Positions 44,503 through 55,600 of a DNA stretch of 64,000 nt are shown here, piece after piece. The stretch's first letter is position 1. The number at the start of each line of letters is the position of its first letter. The stretch comes from Mycobacterium sp. (lineage in GTDB: Bacteria > Actinomycetota > Actinomycetes > Mycobacteriales > Mycobacteriaceae), in contig JAGQTU010000003.1 of NCBI GenBank assembly GCA_020438865.1, forward strand, positions 124,001 to 188,000, in the 5' to 3' direction. Under the pieces are notes generated by a model. That model made no database searches. It was not told the DNA's origin and worked only from the letters and a program-made list of their open reading frames with translations. Position numbers and translations under genes: made by a program.

Positions 44503-47381
44503 TGGGCGGTGCCGCCGGGGAGCAGGACGTAGACGCCGAGTACGTCGGGGGGAGGTAGGAGGTGAGCGCTGATTGCTTTGGTGCCGGTGCGGCTGGCGGA
44601 TCGTATGTCGCGGTGTTGACGGACGAGTTGTTCGGCCTTGGCGTGCCCGGTGCTCTCCAGGTGGGCTTGGACGGCGGGAAGCCGGTCGAGGGCTTTGGTG
44701 AGTTGGGCGTCGGCGAGGCTGTCGGCGACGTTGCCGGTGGCCGCTGCGGTGAGCAAGGGTTCGATCTGCTTGTCGGCCAACCATGTGAGGTTGTCGCCGG
44801 TGGCGGTATAGGCAAGGAAATGGGCGTCTTCAGCGACCTGGCTGAGTGCGGTGCGCGAGCCGGCGAGTTTCACCTCGAAGCGGTAGCGGACTACGAGCAG
44901 GGTGGTGACTTTGTCCACGGCCGCGGATCGGACGATCCCGGCGCGCCGGCCCGGCCGAAGTAGCGGCCGCAGGGCGGAGTCCAGGGCGGCGTCGAGGACG
45001 TATCGGGAGAGGGCTTCAACTGCGTGGTCGACCCGGCTGAGGATCTGGTGGCCGGGTGGCACGGGGAAGGAGCGGTGGAAGTGCAGGCGCTGGTCTTTGG
45101 TCGCGGGTAGTTGGCTGCGGACTTCGGGCGGCAGGGTGTCGATACGGGCGCTGAATCCGTCGGCGGTATCGGAGATGGTCGCCCCGAGCAGTTCCAGGGC
45201 GGTGCGGGTGAAGGTCTCGGCTTCGGCGGGCCCGCCGAGGGAGTCGCGGATTTCGGTGAGGAGTTCGGACACGGCAGCCGGTTTGATGCCGGCCTGTCGG
45301 AACCGTGATCGGGATGCTTTCTCGCGTTCGGCGACGTTGACCCAGTCCACTTCGACGGCCTCGGCGAGTGTGTGGGAGATCGAGCCGGCCAGGTCGAGTT
45401 CGAGTTGTTCGGTGTCCTTGCCGCGTAGCAGCAGGGATTCCCAGATGGCCTTCATCACCGTGGTGGAGTCCACCGGGACGGGAACCGAGACGCCGGTGGC
45501 GCGGCGGATTCTGTCGTGGCGGCGGATCAGCACGTCGAGCACGATGCCGTCGATGCCGTTGTCTTCGCCGTAGTAGGTGACGGTGCGAACGGTGTGGGCC
45601 AGCTGGCCGAAGCGGTCGACGCGGCCCTCGCGTTGTTCGTGGCGGGTGGGGTTCCAGGCGAGGTCGTAGTGGACGACGGCGGTGAAGCCGTCTTGGAGGT
45701 TGATGCCTTCGGAGAGGCAGTCGGTGGCGATCAGCAGGCGAGGGCCGTCGTGGTCGGTCAGTGTGTTGACGCGTAGTTCGCGTTCCTCGGGCGGCAGTGT
45801 TCCGGTGACCGCGTCGATCTGTAAGTCCTTGTGTTTCTTCGTCAACGCGGGGCTGAGGTGTTCGGCGAGGTAGTCGGCGGTGGGGATGTAGCGGCAGAAC
45901 ACGATGGGGTGGTAGCCCTCGTCGAGTAGTTGCTCCAGCAGTGGGATGAGTCGTTTGAGTTTGGCGTCCTTGCTGGGTCCTTTGAGGGCGGCGGCGGTGT
46001 CGGCGAGTTCGCGCAGTCGCCGGCGTGTGGCGCTGGTGGACTTTCCGGCGGCTTCGTCGATCGCTGTGTTGTCCCAGCCCAGCGCCGCGTCCTCGCCTTC
46101 GGTGGTGTCGTCCAGGTCGGTGTCGAGGATTCGGGGTTCGGCGAGTGCGTCGATGGCGTGCTCGCTGTCGTCGGTGTTGAGCGCTGAACGGTTGAGCAGT
46201 GTCTGTTGGGCCGCGGCCGGGCTGGAGGCCAGGCAGCGCAGCAGCGCGATGGCCGACCACCAGCGCACCCGTTGGTGAACCTTGCTGAGTTTCGGGTCGT
46301 CGACCTCTTTGCGGACGAAGGCCATCACGTCGTCGAAGAGGGCCCTGTATTCGGCGGTGAGCTTGTAGGACGTTTCGGTGGACTCCCGATTGGGGAAGGG
46401 GGTTTCCTCATCGAGGTATTCGCGGATGTCGGCTCGCTGCCGCTGGATCATGAACTGCGCCAACAGTTTCCGATCATCTTCCCGGTCGCGGCCAGAGAGG
46501 TCGGCGGGGAGTTGGGCCAGTCGCGGGTCGAGCAGGCCGATGAGGGACTGCCAGGCCTCGTCGTCGCCGCTGTGTGGGGTGGCGGTCAGCAGCAGCAGAT
46601 GCCGGGTGGGGTCGTCGGCGAGCTTTCGCAGCAGGGTGTAGCGCAGGTGCGCCTGCGAGTTGCGGCCGCTGCCTGTGGCCGCCACGCAGGTGTGGGCCTC
46701 GTCGACCACCACCAGCTCCGGGCAGTGCACGGCGAATTCGTCGCGCCGGCTCTGCTGCTTGATGAAGTCGGTGGAGATGACCAGATGGGGATAGTGCTCG
46801 TAGATGCTGGAGCCGAACGGCACGGTGCGCTGCAGCCGGTTGACCGTCGAGGGCAGCAGCAGTTGGGCGTCGATGCCGAACTTGGTGTTCAGTTCGGAGC
46901 GCCATTGCGGGGCCAGTTGTGGGGAGCAGAGGATGGCCAGGCGCGCGGCGTCGCCGGTGGCCAGCAGTTCGGCCATGATGAGGCCGGCTTCCACGGTTTT
47001 GCCGACGCCGACGCCGTCCGATATCAGCAGCCGGGTGGTGTTCTGGGCGGCGGCCATCATCAGGGGGACGAGTTGGTAGTTGCGCGGGGTGACGGCGATT
47101 TTGGCGAAGGACCGAAACGGGCCACCGGTCGCCTGGAAGGACAACCTCAGTGCGTCTCGCAGTAGGCGGGCGCGGCTGGCATCGCCGCGGTCGTCGACCG
47201 TAGGCGGTGGGAAGATTGCGGGTGTCGGGTGATCCTGCTCGGGGAGCAGGAGGGTGGTTTCGGCGTCGCTGCCCCCGAGCGGGCGGGCGCGCAACATGCC
47301 GTCTGTGCCGCCGGGGATGACCAACCAGTCGCGGCCGCGGGCACGCACCAAACTGCCGGCCGGGAAGGTCGTTGCGGTCAT
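44499..47381 (-). CDS. SNF2-family helicase (DrmD/RapA-like)
   Basis: 960 residues from ATG 47381, overlapping the upstream stop (ATGA). The motor has Walker A LISDGVGVGKTVEAGLIMAE near 123, DEAH box LVVVDEAHTCVA near 227, motif III LLLTATPHSGD, and helicase C TDCLSEGINLQDG followed by HEQREGRVDRFGQ near 575. The remaining 380 residues have no catalytic motif but include LADKQIEPLLTAA, common to DISARM-type SNF2 proteins. It would translocate on DNA without unwinding. It is the middle gene of a coupled three-gene operon with a DUF1998-type helicase and an N6 methylase. Confidence 0.9.
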   Translation of the reverse strand: MTATTFPAGSLVRARGRDWLVIPGGTDGMLRARPLGGSDAETTLLLPEQDHPTPAIFPPPTVDDRGDASRARLLRDALRLSFQATGGPFRSFAKIAVTPRNYQLVPLMMAAAQNTTRLLISDGVGVGKTVEAGLIMAELLATGDAARLAILCSPQLAPQWRSELNTKFGIDAQLLLPSTVNRLQRTVPFGSSIYEHYPHLVISTDFIKQQSRRDEFAVHCPELVVVDEAHTCVAATGSGRNSQAHLRYTLLRKLADDPTRHLLLLTATPHSGDDEAWQSLIGLLDPRLAQLPADLSGRDREDDRKLLAQFMIQRQRADIREYLDEETPFPNRESTETSYKLTAEYRALFDDVMAFVRKEVDDPKLSKVHQRVRWWSAIALLRCLASSPAAAQQTLLNRSALNTDDSEHAIDALAEPRILDTDLDDTTEGEDAALGWDNTAIDEAAGKSTSATRRRLRELADTAAALKGPSKDAKLKRLIPLLEQLLDEGYHPIVFCRYIPTADYLAEHLSPALTKKHKDLQIDAVTGTLPPEERELRVNTLTDHDGPRLLIATDCLSEGINLQDGFTAVVHYDLAWNPTRHEQREGRVDRFGQLAHTVRTVTYYGEDNGIDGIVLDVLIRRHDRIRRATGVSVPVPVDSTTVMKAIWESLLLRGKDTEQLELDLAGSISHTLAEAVEVDWVNVAEREKASRSRFRQAGIKPAAVSELLTEIRDSLGGPAEAETFTRTALELLGATISDTADGFSARIDTLPPEVRSQLPATKDQRLHFHRSFPVPPGHQILSRVDHAVEALSRYVLDAALDSALRPLLRPGRRAGIVRSAAVDKVTTLLVVRYRFEVKLAGSRTALSQVAEDAHFLAYTATGDNLTWLADKQIEPLLTAAATGNVADSLADAQLTKALDRLPAVQAHLESTGHAKAEQLVRQHRDIRSASRTGTKAISAHLLPPPDVLGVYVLLPGGTAQ

Positions 47382-50300
47382 GTCCCGGCCTTTCCGGTGC
47401 CGAAGACGTCGGGGTGGGCGGCGATGGTATCGAGCCAGCCCTGCTCGGCGTCGGCGTAGTTGAATCGCAGGACCAGCCAACCGAGTTCGTCTTCGAGTTT
47501 GGCGCGGGCCAGCTCGTCCTTGCCTTTTTGGTGGTCGTCGTCGTGGACTGGGCCGTCGAGGAACACCGCCACATCCATGCCGCCGACGTGGTAGGCGAAG
47601 TCCGGTCTGACGTAGTAGCCGTCAACGATCTGTTGGGCGTCGTCAGGAAGCCGGTATCCGTGGGACTTGAGCAGTGCCAGGAATCGGTGTTCCAGGCTGT
47701 TGCTGGGGGCGTCCAGCTTCTGGAACTTCTCGTCGGCGTCCGGTTCGTCGGCGGGCAGCTCGGTCCGGGCACGCATGAGCCGCTGCAGCAGGTCCACCAC
47801 GGTGTGGCGGTCGAGGTGCTGGTGGTCGGACTGGTTGGAGTAGGAAAGGAGGCAGTCGTAACAGGCTTGGGCGCAGTCCTCGCGGGCGTATTCGGCGCGA
47901 TGGAGGTCCTCTCCGGTGTCGGGGTCGAAGTGCAACAGCTCCAACGCTTTTCGGCTGATGAGGCGGACCTGGCCGTCTTCGGTGGCAACGCGGCGCAGTA
48001 CCCCAGCGCCGCCCTCGGCGGCTTCGAAGAACAGCAACCGGGACCAGGCGTAGTCGCCGGTGTTGCCGGGTAGCGGCTCGACGGCCAACTCGGTGCTCTC
48101 CAGTTGATAGAGGGTCTCGATGGCCCGCTTGAGTGCGTACATCGCAGCGCGCCGCTCATCCTCGGTGATGGCGGGGTCAAGTTCGATCATCAGGGCGTTG
48201 CGGCGGTCCTCGACATAAGGGATGACGGGTCGTATGCGCTGTTCTTGCCCGGCGATGTTTTTGGCGAGGTCGGCTTCTCTGGCCCAGCGTCCCTCTAGCG
48301 TGTCAAGCAGGTAGCCCTTGTGGTCTTTTTCCTTGCGGCGCCGTAGCCCGACGTTCATCCGTCGGATCTGTGCGGTGTCCCCGTAGGTCATCGCGCCGAG
48401 GGTGGTGCCGTCGACGGTGATCGTCGTCGTGATCTGCCCGGCGCGCTCACCATGGGGCACGAAGCGGATGCTGGTGACGATTTCGTAGCCGGCGCGCTGG
48501 CGCTCCTCTTCGTCGGCGCTGATCCGGTCGCGGCGGCGGGTTTTGACCGACAGCAGCCTCATCATCTTCGTCAGAGTCTCCAGCGAGGCGCTGCCACATA
48601 GTTGGCACAACTCCACGATGGCGGGGTTTTCGTGCAGATAGCCGCAGACGTTGCAGCGTTTGATCTCGGTGATGCTGACGCCGGCCCCATCCTCGGCGGT
48701 GGGCAGGCTGACCCGGTCGACCTGGTAGCGGGCGCCCTCGTGGTAGATGAAGGCACCCGGCCCGAATTCGCTGATCGCCACGAACCGGGGCCGCTGCACA
48801 TAGTCGCCTTGGCCGTGGGCGGTCTTGCGGTCGGCGGGGATGAACGCAGCCAATGGCAGCCGGGGGAAGGAGTAGCCGGGCAGGAACCCCTCGGAGGCGA
48901 AGTATCGGTAGGGGTAGAAGTCGCTTTGGGCGATGTCGTCGACCTGTCCCCGCAGCAGGTCGAGGGCCGCTCGGGCTTCGACGATGCGGGCGCGGGCCGC
49001 GCGTTTGGCTGGCTCGGAGGCGCCGATCTCCTTGAGCACGGTGTTGGCCTTATCGAGGTCGTTGAGCGCCTCGCGGTAGAGGGTGCGCCAACGATCGGCG
49101 GCCTCATTGAATCGGGCGGGTGCGCGATCGACGGTGTCGGTGATCCAGTCCGGTTTCCACCAGGGTGCTGCGGTCACCTCGGGCGTGGCGGCCAGTACGT
49201 CGGTGATGGCGCTGGCGGCCTGAGCGCGGGCGGTGGGGGAATTGATGGTGTTGAGCACCGTCGAGCGCAGCGGTAGACCGGGGGCGTCGATGTCGATGAG
49301 GTCGACCATGCTGGCTTTGAGGTCGAGGCTGCAGGCGGCCATCCAGATTGAGTGGGCATGGGCTCGGACGAGATCTTGATTCCCTAGTTCCAGCCGGGGT
49401 GGGGCGACAGCCCCCGCGACCATGTCTTGGCTACGCGCAAAGTAGTAGGAATCGTGCGCGTTGCCGGTGGCGCAGTATGTCAGTACCACTGCGGGCTGCC
49501 CGGACCGGCCGGCGCGGCCGGAACGCTGCGCATAGTTGGCGGGGGTTGGCGGGACGTTGCGCATGCCGACGACGTTGAGGCTGCTGATGTCCACGCCGAG
49601 TTCCATGGTGGGTGAGCAGTACAGGACGGGCAGTTTGGCGTCGCTGAAGGACTTCTCCCGCTCCTGGCGGACCGCGGCCTCGACTTGGGCGGTGTGCTCG
49701 CGGGCCTCCAAGCCGATCAGCGCTTTGGCGGTCTCGGCGTACAGCTCCTTGAAGAAGGGGTTGATGCGACCCTGCTTTTGATTTCCGCGGATTGGATCCT
49801 GGGCCCTGAATTCGCCTGGCGCGGAGCGCCATTCGATCAGGCTGCTCTTGATCTGATAGCCCGTTCGCTTGTTTGGGCCGACAACCTTGGACAGGATGCT
49901 CGCGTCGTACATGACGGTGAACAGGTTGTCGATGATTGCGTCGGCATCGGCCGGTTTGAGCGCCTGGTCGTGCAGCGGAAATCGTTGGGGGCGACGCAGC
50001 CAGCGTCCGTAAAGGCCGAGCCCGGAGACGTAGAGGTCGCCGCCGAAGGTCGGCGCGCCTTTGCTTCGGCTACCGGGATAGGCGATGCCGGCGTACACGC
50101 CGGTCTCATCGGTGAGAGTCCAGGGGGCTTTGAGCCATTGGGCGCTGAGGCGTTTGACTGAGTCGTACTTCTCTTCGGTGAGGAAGTCGGACTCGATGCA
50201 CAGGTTGCGGCGCAATTCGTCGAGCAGCACATGCATCAACTCAGCTCGGGTGGCCGGTTCCGCTCCGGACAGGGGTGCCGCGGCGCCAGCCCACTTCGTC

Positions 50301-52525
50301 TCATCAGCAGCCACGCCGTCGAGACCGAAGTAGGTCAGGCGCAGTTGGCCGGTCTGCTCCAGGTTGGGCATGGTGATGCGCCATCCGCGCTTCAGATCAG
50401 CCCACACCCGGTAGGACAGAACATCCCGCAGCGTGCTTTTGATTCTCTTGGCCGCAATGGCCTCATGTGCGGTCGCGGGGTCGCGGGCGAAATGGGTGAG
50501 GTCTCCACCGAGTGCGTCGAAAATCGCTCCGCCGAGATCGTCGTCGGTCAACGGCTCTTCGGGGTTGCGCTCTTGTTGCTTCTGCGCCGCCCGGTACAAG
50601 GCGGAACGCACCAGGCCGACGAGAACGAAGTCGTTGAAATGCCCGGACTGCAGGCTGGCATCCTGGCGATTGTCTGTGAATGCCAGGAACTTTCGAGCGT
50701 CGTCGTCGAGGTCTGTCTGATTACGCAGGGTGCGCACCACTGATTGGGTGAGCACCGTGACGGCGCTGGCGCGGCCTTCGGTGCCCAAGCTGGACACGCG
50801 GGAGAACTCCGACTGCTGAGAGCTTTCGTAGCTGGTTTTGCACGACGGGCAGAAGTCGAGGCGCTCGAAGAACGCCACCGATAACCCGTCGCCGTCGTCG
50901 ACGACGCTGCCGAACTGATCGATGCGGTAAGCCGTAGGGAGTCGCGTCGCTCGACCCTTGTCGAAGGTTCGGGTTGCGCCGTCGAGGATCACCCAGTCGT
51001 CGGGAATGCGGTCGAGCAGAGCCGGGTCGGTGGCTGAGGGCCAGTCGCCGTCGCAGAGGTAGAGGAGCCCGGTGGCTTCGGCCTGCTCTCCGCGGGTGTC
51101 GTTCAGCGGGCGGGGGCTGAACTTTTCCCCGCCCTTGTCGCGGTTGACGACCAGGAAGTCTTGGCCGCACTCGCGGCAGAAGGCCAGCGGGAACAGCGGC
51201 CTGCCCAGTGGCTCCTCTGGTGCGCTGCGCTGGTACTGCGTTGTCAGGTATCGCGAAGCTGGTGGATTGAGCGTGGTGTAGACGGTGTCGCCCTTGCCGA
51301 TGAACTGGTGCAGCTTGAAGGCGAATAGCGGGCGGCCACCCGGATCGCGGACCTGCGACCCGGTCAGCAGAAGGTTGCGGAGTTGTTCACGGCAGGTGTC
51401 TTCGGCGACGCCAGTCAGCTGGTTCAACTCGGTGACTGCGGTGCTGAGCCTCCTGGGTGACTGTCGAGCCAGCTTGCCCTCATCGTCCTGGGCCAGGCCG
51501 AACTTTGTTTCCACCCAGACCGCTAGGGGATCGCGGTGCAGCTGCTCCCAGGTGGTCGGTACGGGTTGGCTCAAACGAGCGGTCAGGGCAGCGGTGTCGA
51601 ACTCGCCGTCGGTCGCGCGGCGCAGGCTCTCGCCGATCACATTGCTCGGGGTGATGCTGGTTCCGAAGATTTTGGTGGCCAGGGCAGCGACCTGCTGGCG
51701 CTGTTCAGCTTTGGTTCCCGGCCCCGCCAACGTGGCACTGGTGCCGATGCACTGAAGGTCGGTCGCCCCGACCGCGCCCCGCAGCCGGCGTACCAGCATG
51801 GCCACGTCGGCTCCCTGCCGACCCCGGTAGGTGTGGAGTTCGTCGAGCACAAGGAAGGACAGGTTCGTGGCCCCGGTGATCAATGCCGTGCGTTCCAGGG
51901 GCCGCGTCAGCATTAATTCGAGCATTACGTAGTTGGTTAACAGGATGTCGGGAGGGTTGGCCAAAATCTGTTCGCGTTTGGTCCGGTCCTCCTGCCCGGT
52001 GTAGCGCTCGAAGGTCACCTTCGGGTTGACCTTGCCGAGGAACTTCTCCAGTTCGTTGCGCTGGCTGTTCGCCAAGGCGTTCATCGGGTAGACCACGATC
52101 GCCCGAACGCCGTTGCCCGACCCTTCCCGCAGAACGCGGTCCACGATTGGAACGATGTAGGACAGCGACTTTCCCGAGCCGGTACCTGTCGTGACGACGA
52201 ACGACTCGCGTCGGTTGGCGACCTCGAACGCCTCGGCCTGGTGGCGGTGAAACCGTGCCTCGGTGCCGGGGTCGTTCTCGCCGCTACGGAAGCGGAAGAC
52301 CTCTCGGCATGCCGGGGCCAGCACACCGCGCTCGACCAACTCACTGACGCTGCCGCCAGACTCGAAGGCGGGGTTCAGTGCCAGCCAAGGCTCCGGCCAG
52401 AGCAGGCCCTCTTCGATCTCGGCGTCGACTTTGGCCTTGACGTCCTCGTCCTGGATATTGAGGAACCCCTCCACGAAGGCCCGGTAGTCGCCCAGCACCC
52501 CATCCAGTACGCCGAAGGCGTCCAC
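47378..52525 (-). CDS. DUF1998-type SF2 helicase with nuclease-like tail (DruE/DrmA-DrmB-like)
   Basis: About 1715 residues from GTG 52525 (GTG 52537 is an alternative, but sits on the AGGGGAAG site). The helicase has Walker A VVTTGTGSGKSLSYIVPI near 115, DELH box FLVLDELHTYRGRQ near 228, CIGTSATLAG, and motif VI NYAQRSGRAGRSGQP near 1000. A cysteine cluster RCNVCGYLHENP then CQLCGS (near 1290) and CAQACYDCLLSYSNQ mark the DUF1998-type region. The tail has VRPDFAYHVGGMDVAVFLDG and LEDELGWLVLRF, like Vsr/DUF559 nucleases, but the usual catalytic Glu of the second motif is Phe. Large fused proteins of this kind occur as DruE in Druantia; DISARM normally splits them into DrmA and DrmB. Confidence 0.88.
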   Translation of the reverse strand: MDAFGVLDGVLGDYRAFVEGFLNIQDEDVKAKVDAEIEEGLLWPEPWLALNPAFESGGSVSELVERGVLAPACREVFRFRSGENDPGTEARFHRHQAEAFEVANRRESFVVTTGTGSGKSLSYIVPIVDRVLREGSGNGVRAIVVYPMNALANSQRNELEKFLGKVNPKVTFERYTGQEDRTKREQILANPPDILLTNYVMLELMLTRPLERTALITGATNLSFLVLDELHTYRGRQGADVAMLVRRLRGAVGATDLQCIGTSATLAGPGTKAEQRQQVAALATKIFGTSITPSNVIGESLRRATDGEFDTAALTARLSQPVPTTWEQLHRDPLAVWVETKFGLAQDDEGKLARQSPRRLSTAVTELNQLTGVAEDTCREQLRNLLLTGSQVRDPGGRPLFAFKLHQFIGKGDTVYTTLNPPASRYLTTQYQRSAPEEPLGRPLFPLAFCRECGQDFLVVNRDKGGEKFSPRPLNDTRGEQAEATGLLYLCDGDWPSATDPALLDRIPDDWVILDGATRTFDKGRATRLPTAYRIDQFGSVVDDGDGLSVAFFERLDFCPSCKTSYESSQQSEFSRVSSLGTEGRASAVTVLTQSVVRTLRNQTDLDDDARKFLAFTDNRQDASLQSGHFNDFVLVGLVRSALYRAAQKQQERNPEEPLTDDDLGGAIFDALGGDLTHFARDPATAHEAIAAKRIKSTLRDVLSYRVWADLKRGWRITMPNLEQTGQLRLTYFGLDGVAADETKWAGAAAPLSGAEPATRAELMHVLLDELRRNLCIESDFLTEEKYDSVKRLSAQWLKAPWTLTDETGVYAGIAYPGSRSKGAPTFGGDLYVSGLGLYGRWLRRPQRFPLHDQALKPADADAIIDNLFTVMYDASILSKVVGPNKRTGYQIKSSLIEWRSAPGEFRAQDPIRGNQKQGRINPFFKELYAETAKALIGLEAREHTAQVEAAVRQEREKSFSDAKLPVLYCSPTMELGVDISSLNVVGMRNVPPTPANYAQRSGRAGRSGQPAVVLTYCATGNAHDSYYFARSQDMVAGAVAPPRLELGNQDLVRAHAHSIWMAACSLDLKASMVDLIDIDAPGLPLRSTVLNTINSPTARAQAASAITDVLAATPEVTAAPWWKPDWITDTVDRAPARFNEAADRWRTLYREALNDLDKANTVLKEIGASEPAKRAARARIVEARAALDLLRGQVDDIAQSDFYPYRYFASEGFLPGYSFPRLPLAAFIPADRKTAHGQGDYVQRPRFVAISEFGPGAFIYHEGARYQVDRVSLPTAEDGAGVSITEIKRCNVCGYLHENPAIVELCQLCGSASLETLTKMMRLLSVKTRRRDRISADEEERQRAGYEIVTSIRFVPHGERAGQITTTITVDGTTLGAMTYGDTAQIRRMNVGLRRRKEKDHKGYLLDTLEGRWAREADLAKNIAGQEQRIRPVIPYVEDRRNALMIELDPAITEDERRAAMYALKRAIETLYQLESTELAVEPLPGNTGDYAWSRLLFFEAAEGGAGVLRRVATEDGQVRLISRKALELLHFDPDTGEDLHRAEYAREDCAQACYDCLLSYSNQSDHQHLDRHTVVDLLQRLMRARTELPADEPDADEKFQKLDAPSNSLEHRFLALLKSHGYRLPDDAQQIVDGYYVRPDFAYHVGGMDVAVFLDGPVHDDDHQKGKDELARAKLEDELGWLVLRFNYADAEQGWLDTIAAHPDVFGTGKAGT

Positions 52526-52659
52526 ACCCCACCCCACTTCCCCTGACGGCGACCGGCCTGTGCAGTGCTGATCTAGACCGTGAGGCTACCTATCCGGTAC
52601 GACGGTGCTCGGTTCAACGTGCCGATTTCGAGTCTGTTGTGGTGCGCCCGCGGGGGGTG

Positions 52660-55600
52660 CTACAGGCTGGCGCCGAGGTCTCTACCGGGCCTCGTCACAG
52701 CGGTATCGCGGGCGGCAACAGGGCCGGCGAGGTTGCGGTAGACCGCGATGAGGTTGTCACGCCGGGTCAGCAGCGCTGTTGCTTCGCGGTGGGCATCATC
52801 GGGAGCGGTTGTGGCCAAGTATGCGAGGTAGGTCGCGGCCCGGGTTAGCGCACTGTCGGCGGCGGCTTTGGGGGTGTCGCCGACGTGCTGGGACCAGGGC
52901 AGGGTGGTGGCCAGCGCGGCAGTCAAATGTCGGGTGGGCCCGGGAGCGGCCGCGGAGCTGGTGACGAGAAGCAGTTTGGTGTTGGTGGACCCGGCGTGGG
53001 TGGCCAACCGCCGGAGTTGGGCATCATCGAGGTGGTCGGCGTCATCGGCGATGAGCAGTGTTCCCGGCGGTGGTGCCCATTGGCCGGTGGTGAGTTTGTC
53101 GATGGCCTCGGCGGGTGTGGCGGTGGCGTGAGAGTAGCGGTGCCGGCGGGCGTGATCGGCGGCGGCGGGGCTGGCCGGGATGGCCAGCACTTTGGCGTCG
53201 CTGTGATGGGCGGCCAGGGCGACGGCGCGGATGATCGCGGCCTTCTCAGCACTGTTGTCGCCGACGTGGAGCAGTTGCACCGCCATGTCGCTGTCGACGA
53301 GGTTGCTTACGACCGTCTGGGCGGGGGCGGACAGATCGGCTGCAACCTCGGCGGGGCAATCGGCGTAGACCGTGGCCGGGGAGCGTAGTCCGGCCGATTC
53401 CACCAGTTCGATCTCCTCGCGCATCTGGTCGAGTTCCCGGGAGAGGTCGAAGTCGCCGCGGGGCTGTTGGGCGAAGATGCGGGCCGCGGCGGCCTCTGCG
53501 CGGTACACCTGGTTGTCCAGGTCGCGGGCGTGGATGCGGGCGCGCTGCAGTGCGGCGATGTCGGCGTCGACGGCCGCGCGGCGTGTGGCGTCCAGATCGC
53601 TGTCGGTGACGATTCCGTCGGGGCCCCCGGCAATGTCGAGGAGGGCGGCGTGGGCGGCGTCGCGCTCGGTGCGCGCTTCGGTCGCCGCGGTGTCGACGGC
53701 TGTGGTGTTTTGGACCAGTTCGTCGCGGTGGGCTTGGAACCGGTCGGCGAGATCGTTGTCTTTCTTATTGTTCTTGGCGCGGGCGACGGCGATCCCGGTG
53801 GCGAGTTGTGCCAACAGGCTGTGGTGGGTGTCGCGGCGGTGTTCGGCCGCCACCCATTCGGCGTGAGCGTGGGCGAGTTGATGTTGGTAGGGACGCTGTT
53901 CGCTGTGACGGCGGTGTAGTTCGGTGAGCGCGGCGGCCGCCGCTGCTTCGGCTGGGCCGCCACCGAGTCGGAAGATCGCGTCGGTGAGTGCCGCCACCTC
54001 GCGGCGGGCAGCGTCGCGCTGACGCCGCAGTTCGGTGAGGTCGGCGTCCACGGTTGATGGGGTCGGCCGGTAGCGGGGCAGGTCGTCGAAGTCCAGATCA
54101 CCCAGGCTGTCGTCGGCGTACCCGTAGTCGAGGTCGTAGGGGTCCGGCGGTGGCTCGTAGAGCGGGTCGTGGGCTGGTTCGGCGTGCAGGTCGGCTCCGG
54201 CGTCGGGGCTCTGCTGAGCCGCATCCGCCCCGGGGTGGGGCACGTCGCGGAACGCGCTGGATGCGCCGCTGCTGAGCAGCTCGACGCGGTAGGCCAGCAG
54301 CCGGCAGATCTGGTCGGGGCGAACGTCGCCGACGGCGGCGAGGTCGTGCATGTGTTCGGCGGCGGCTTCGAGAATCTCGGCGGGCGGCCAGTCGCTGGCG
54401 GCGACGGCGGCGACCAGCGAGGGCCATGCCGGGTCGGCGGTGACCGTTTCGGCAATGCGGCTGCCGAGAATGCGGTGCAGTTCAGTTGTCCACTCGGGGC
54501 GCAGCCGGGAGTTCGCGGAGTCCAGGGTGGCGGGGGAGAGGCTGCCGGCCAGCCGCCACCACAGCGCAGCGGCGGGCAGCTCGTCGGGCAGCGGGCCGCC
54601 GCGGTCCATCGCGTCAGCGAGGAGGGCTTTGATGTCGGCGCCGGCGCGGGCGGCGTCATCGAGGTGGGTGGCCAGTTGCGGCCAGTAGGGGTCGCGGGTG
54701 ATGCGCCGGTCGAGGCTTTCGGCGACGGTGCGCCAGCGCGCCGCCCCGAGGTCGGTGGCCCGGATGGCCTTGTCCAGACGCTTGAGGATCGCCTTCTGCG
54801 TCATCGCCGATCGGGTGACGAATTGGCTTGGCCCGGTGATGCGCGAGTCGGCGGGGTCGACGTTATGGGAGGCGCGGAACACGGCCACTTCGGCGAGTAG
54901 GCGGGGGTGTTCGGTGAGTGCGCGGCCCCAGGTGGGCACGGTCGCGGCGGACCAGGTGTGGGCGACGGCGCGGACCTGCTCGGCCAGTTCGGCGACGAGG
55001 TCGGCGCGGGCGCGAAGGTAGTCACCCGCGTCGCCGGCGGCGAGGGCGTCGGGGATGGGGTCGAGCCATTGCAGCGGTCCGTGGCCGGGTCCGGAGCCGC
55101 CGGAGACCGGGGGCAGGCGCCAGTCCAGCACGGCGGCGGCGTCATTGGCGTCGGAGAGATCGCCGCGCGCCGCGGCGTGGGCCAGGGCATCGGCGGGGTC
55201 GTGTCCGTCGACGGCGAGCAGGGCGAGGTGGCGGCGCAGAACGGGCCAGGCGCCGCACTCGCGCAGTCCCAGGGGCAGGGCGTCGGCGGCGGCGTCGATG
55301 GCGCGCATGGTCTCGGTGCCGGCTTGGACGGTCGCCACGGTGTGCAGGGCGTCGGTGTACATGGCGGCGGCTTTGCCTAGCCGCAGTGTGGCGTCGTTCT
55401 CGTTGGCGATCTCGGTGTGCGCGGACAGTTGCCGGTCGTCGCGCTGAAGGATGTCGGCCAGGATGTCGGCGGCGGTCGGCGGGTGTAGGGCTTTGGGGGT
55501 GAGGATCTGATGCGGGTCGGCTTCGGAGGTGGAGAAGTAGAGGTGGTTTTCTGCTCGGCCCCGTGTCAGGGCGACGTAGAGCTGCTGGCGGTTAAGTCGG

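Noticed and set aside
40396..52525. Naming the operon as standard class 1 DISARM
   Set aside because: Separate DrmA, DrmB and DrmC genes are absent, and the helicase is a single DruE-sized fusion.
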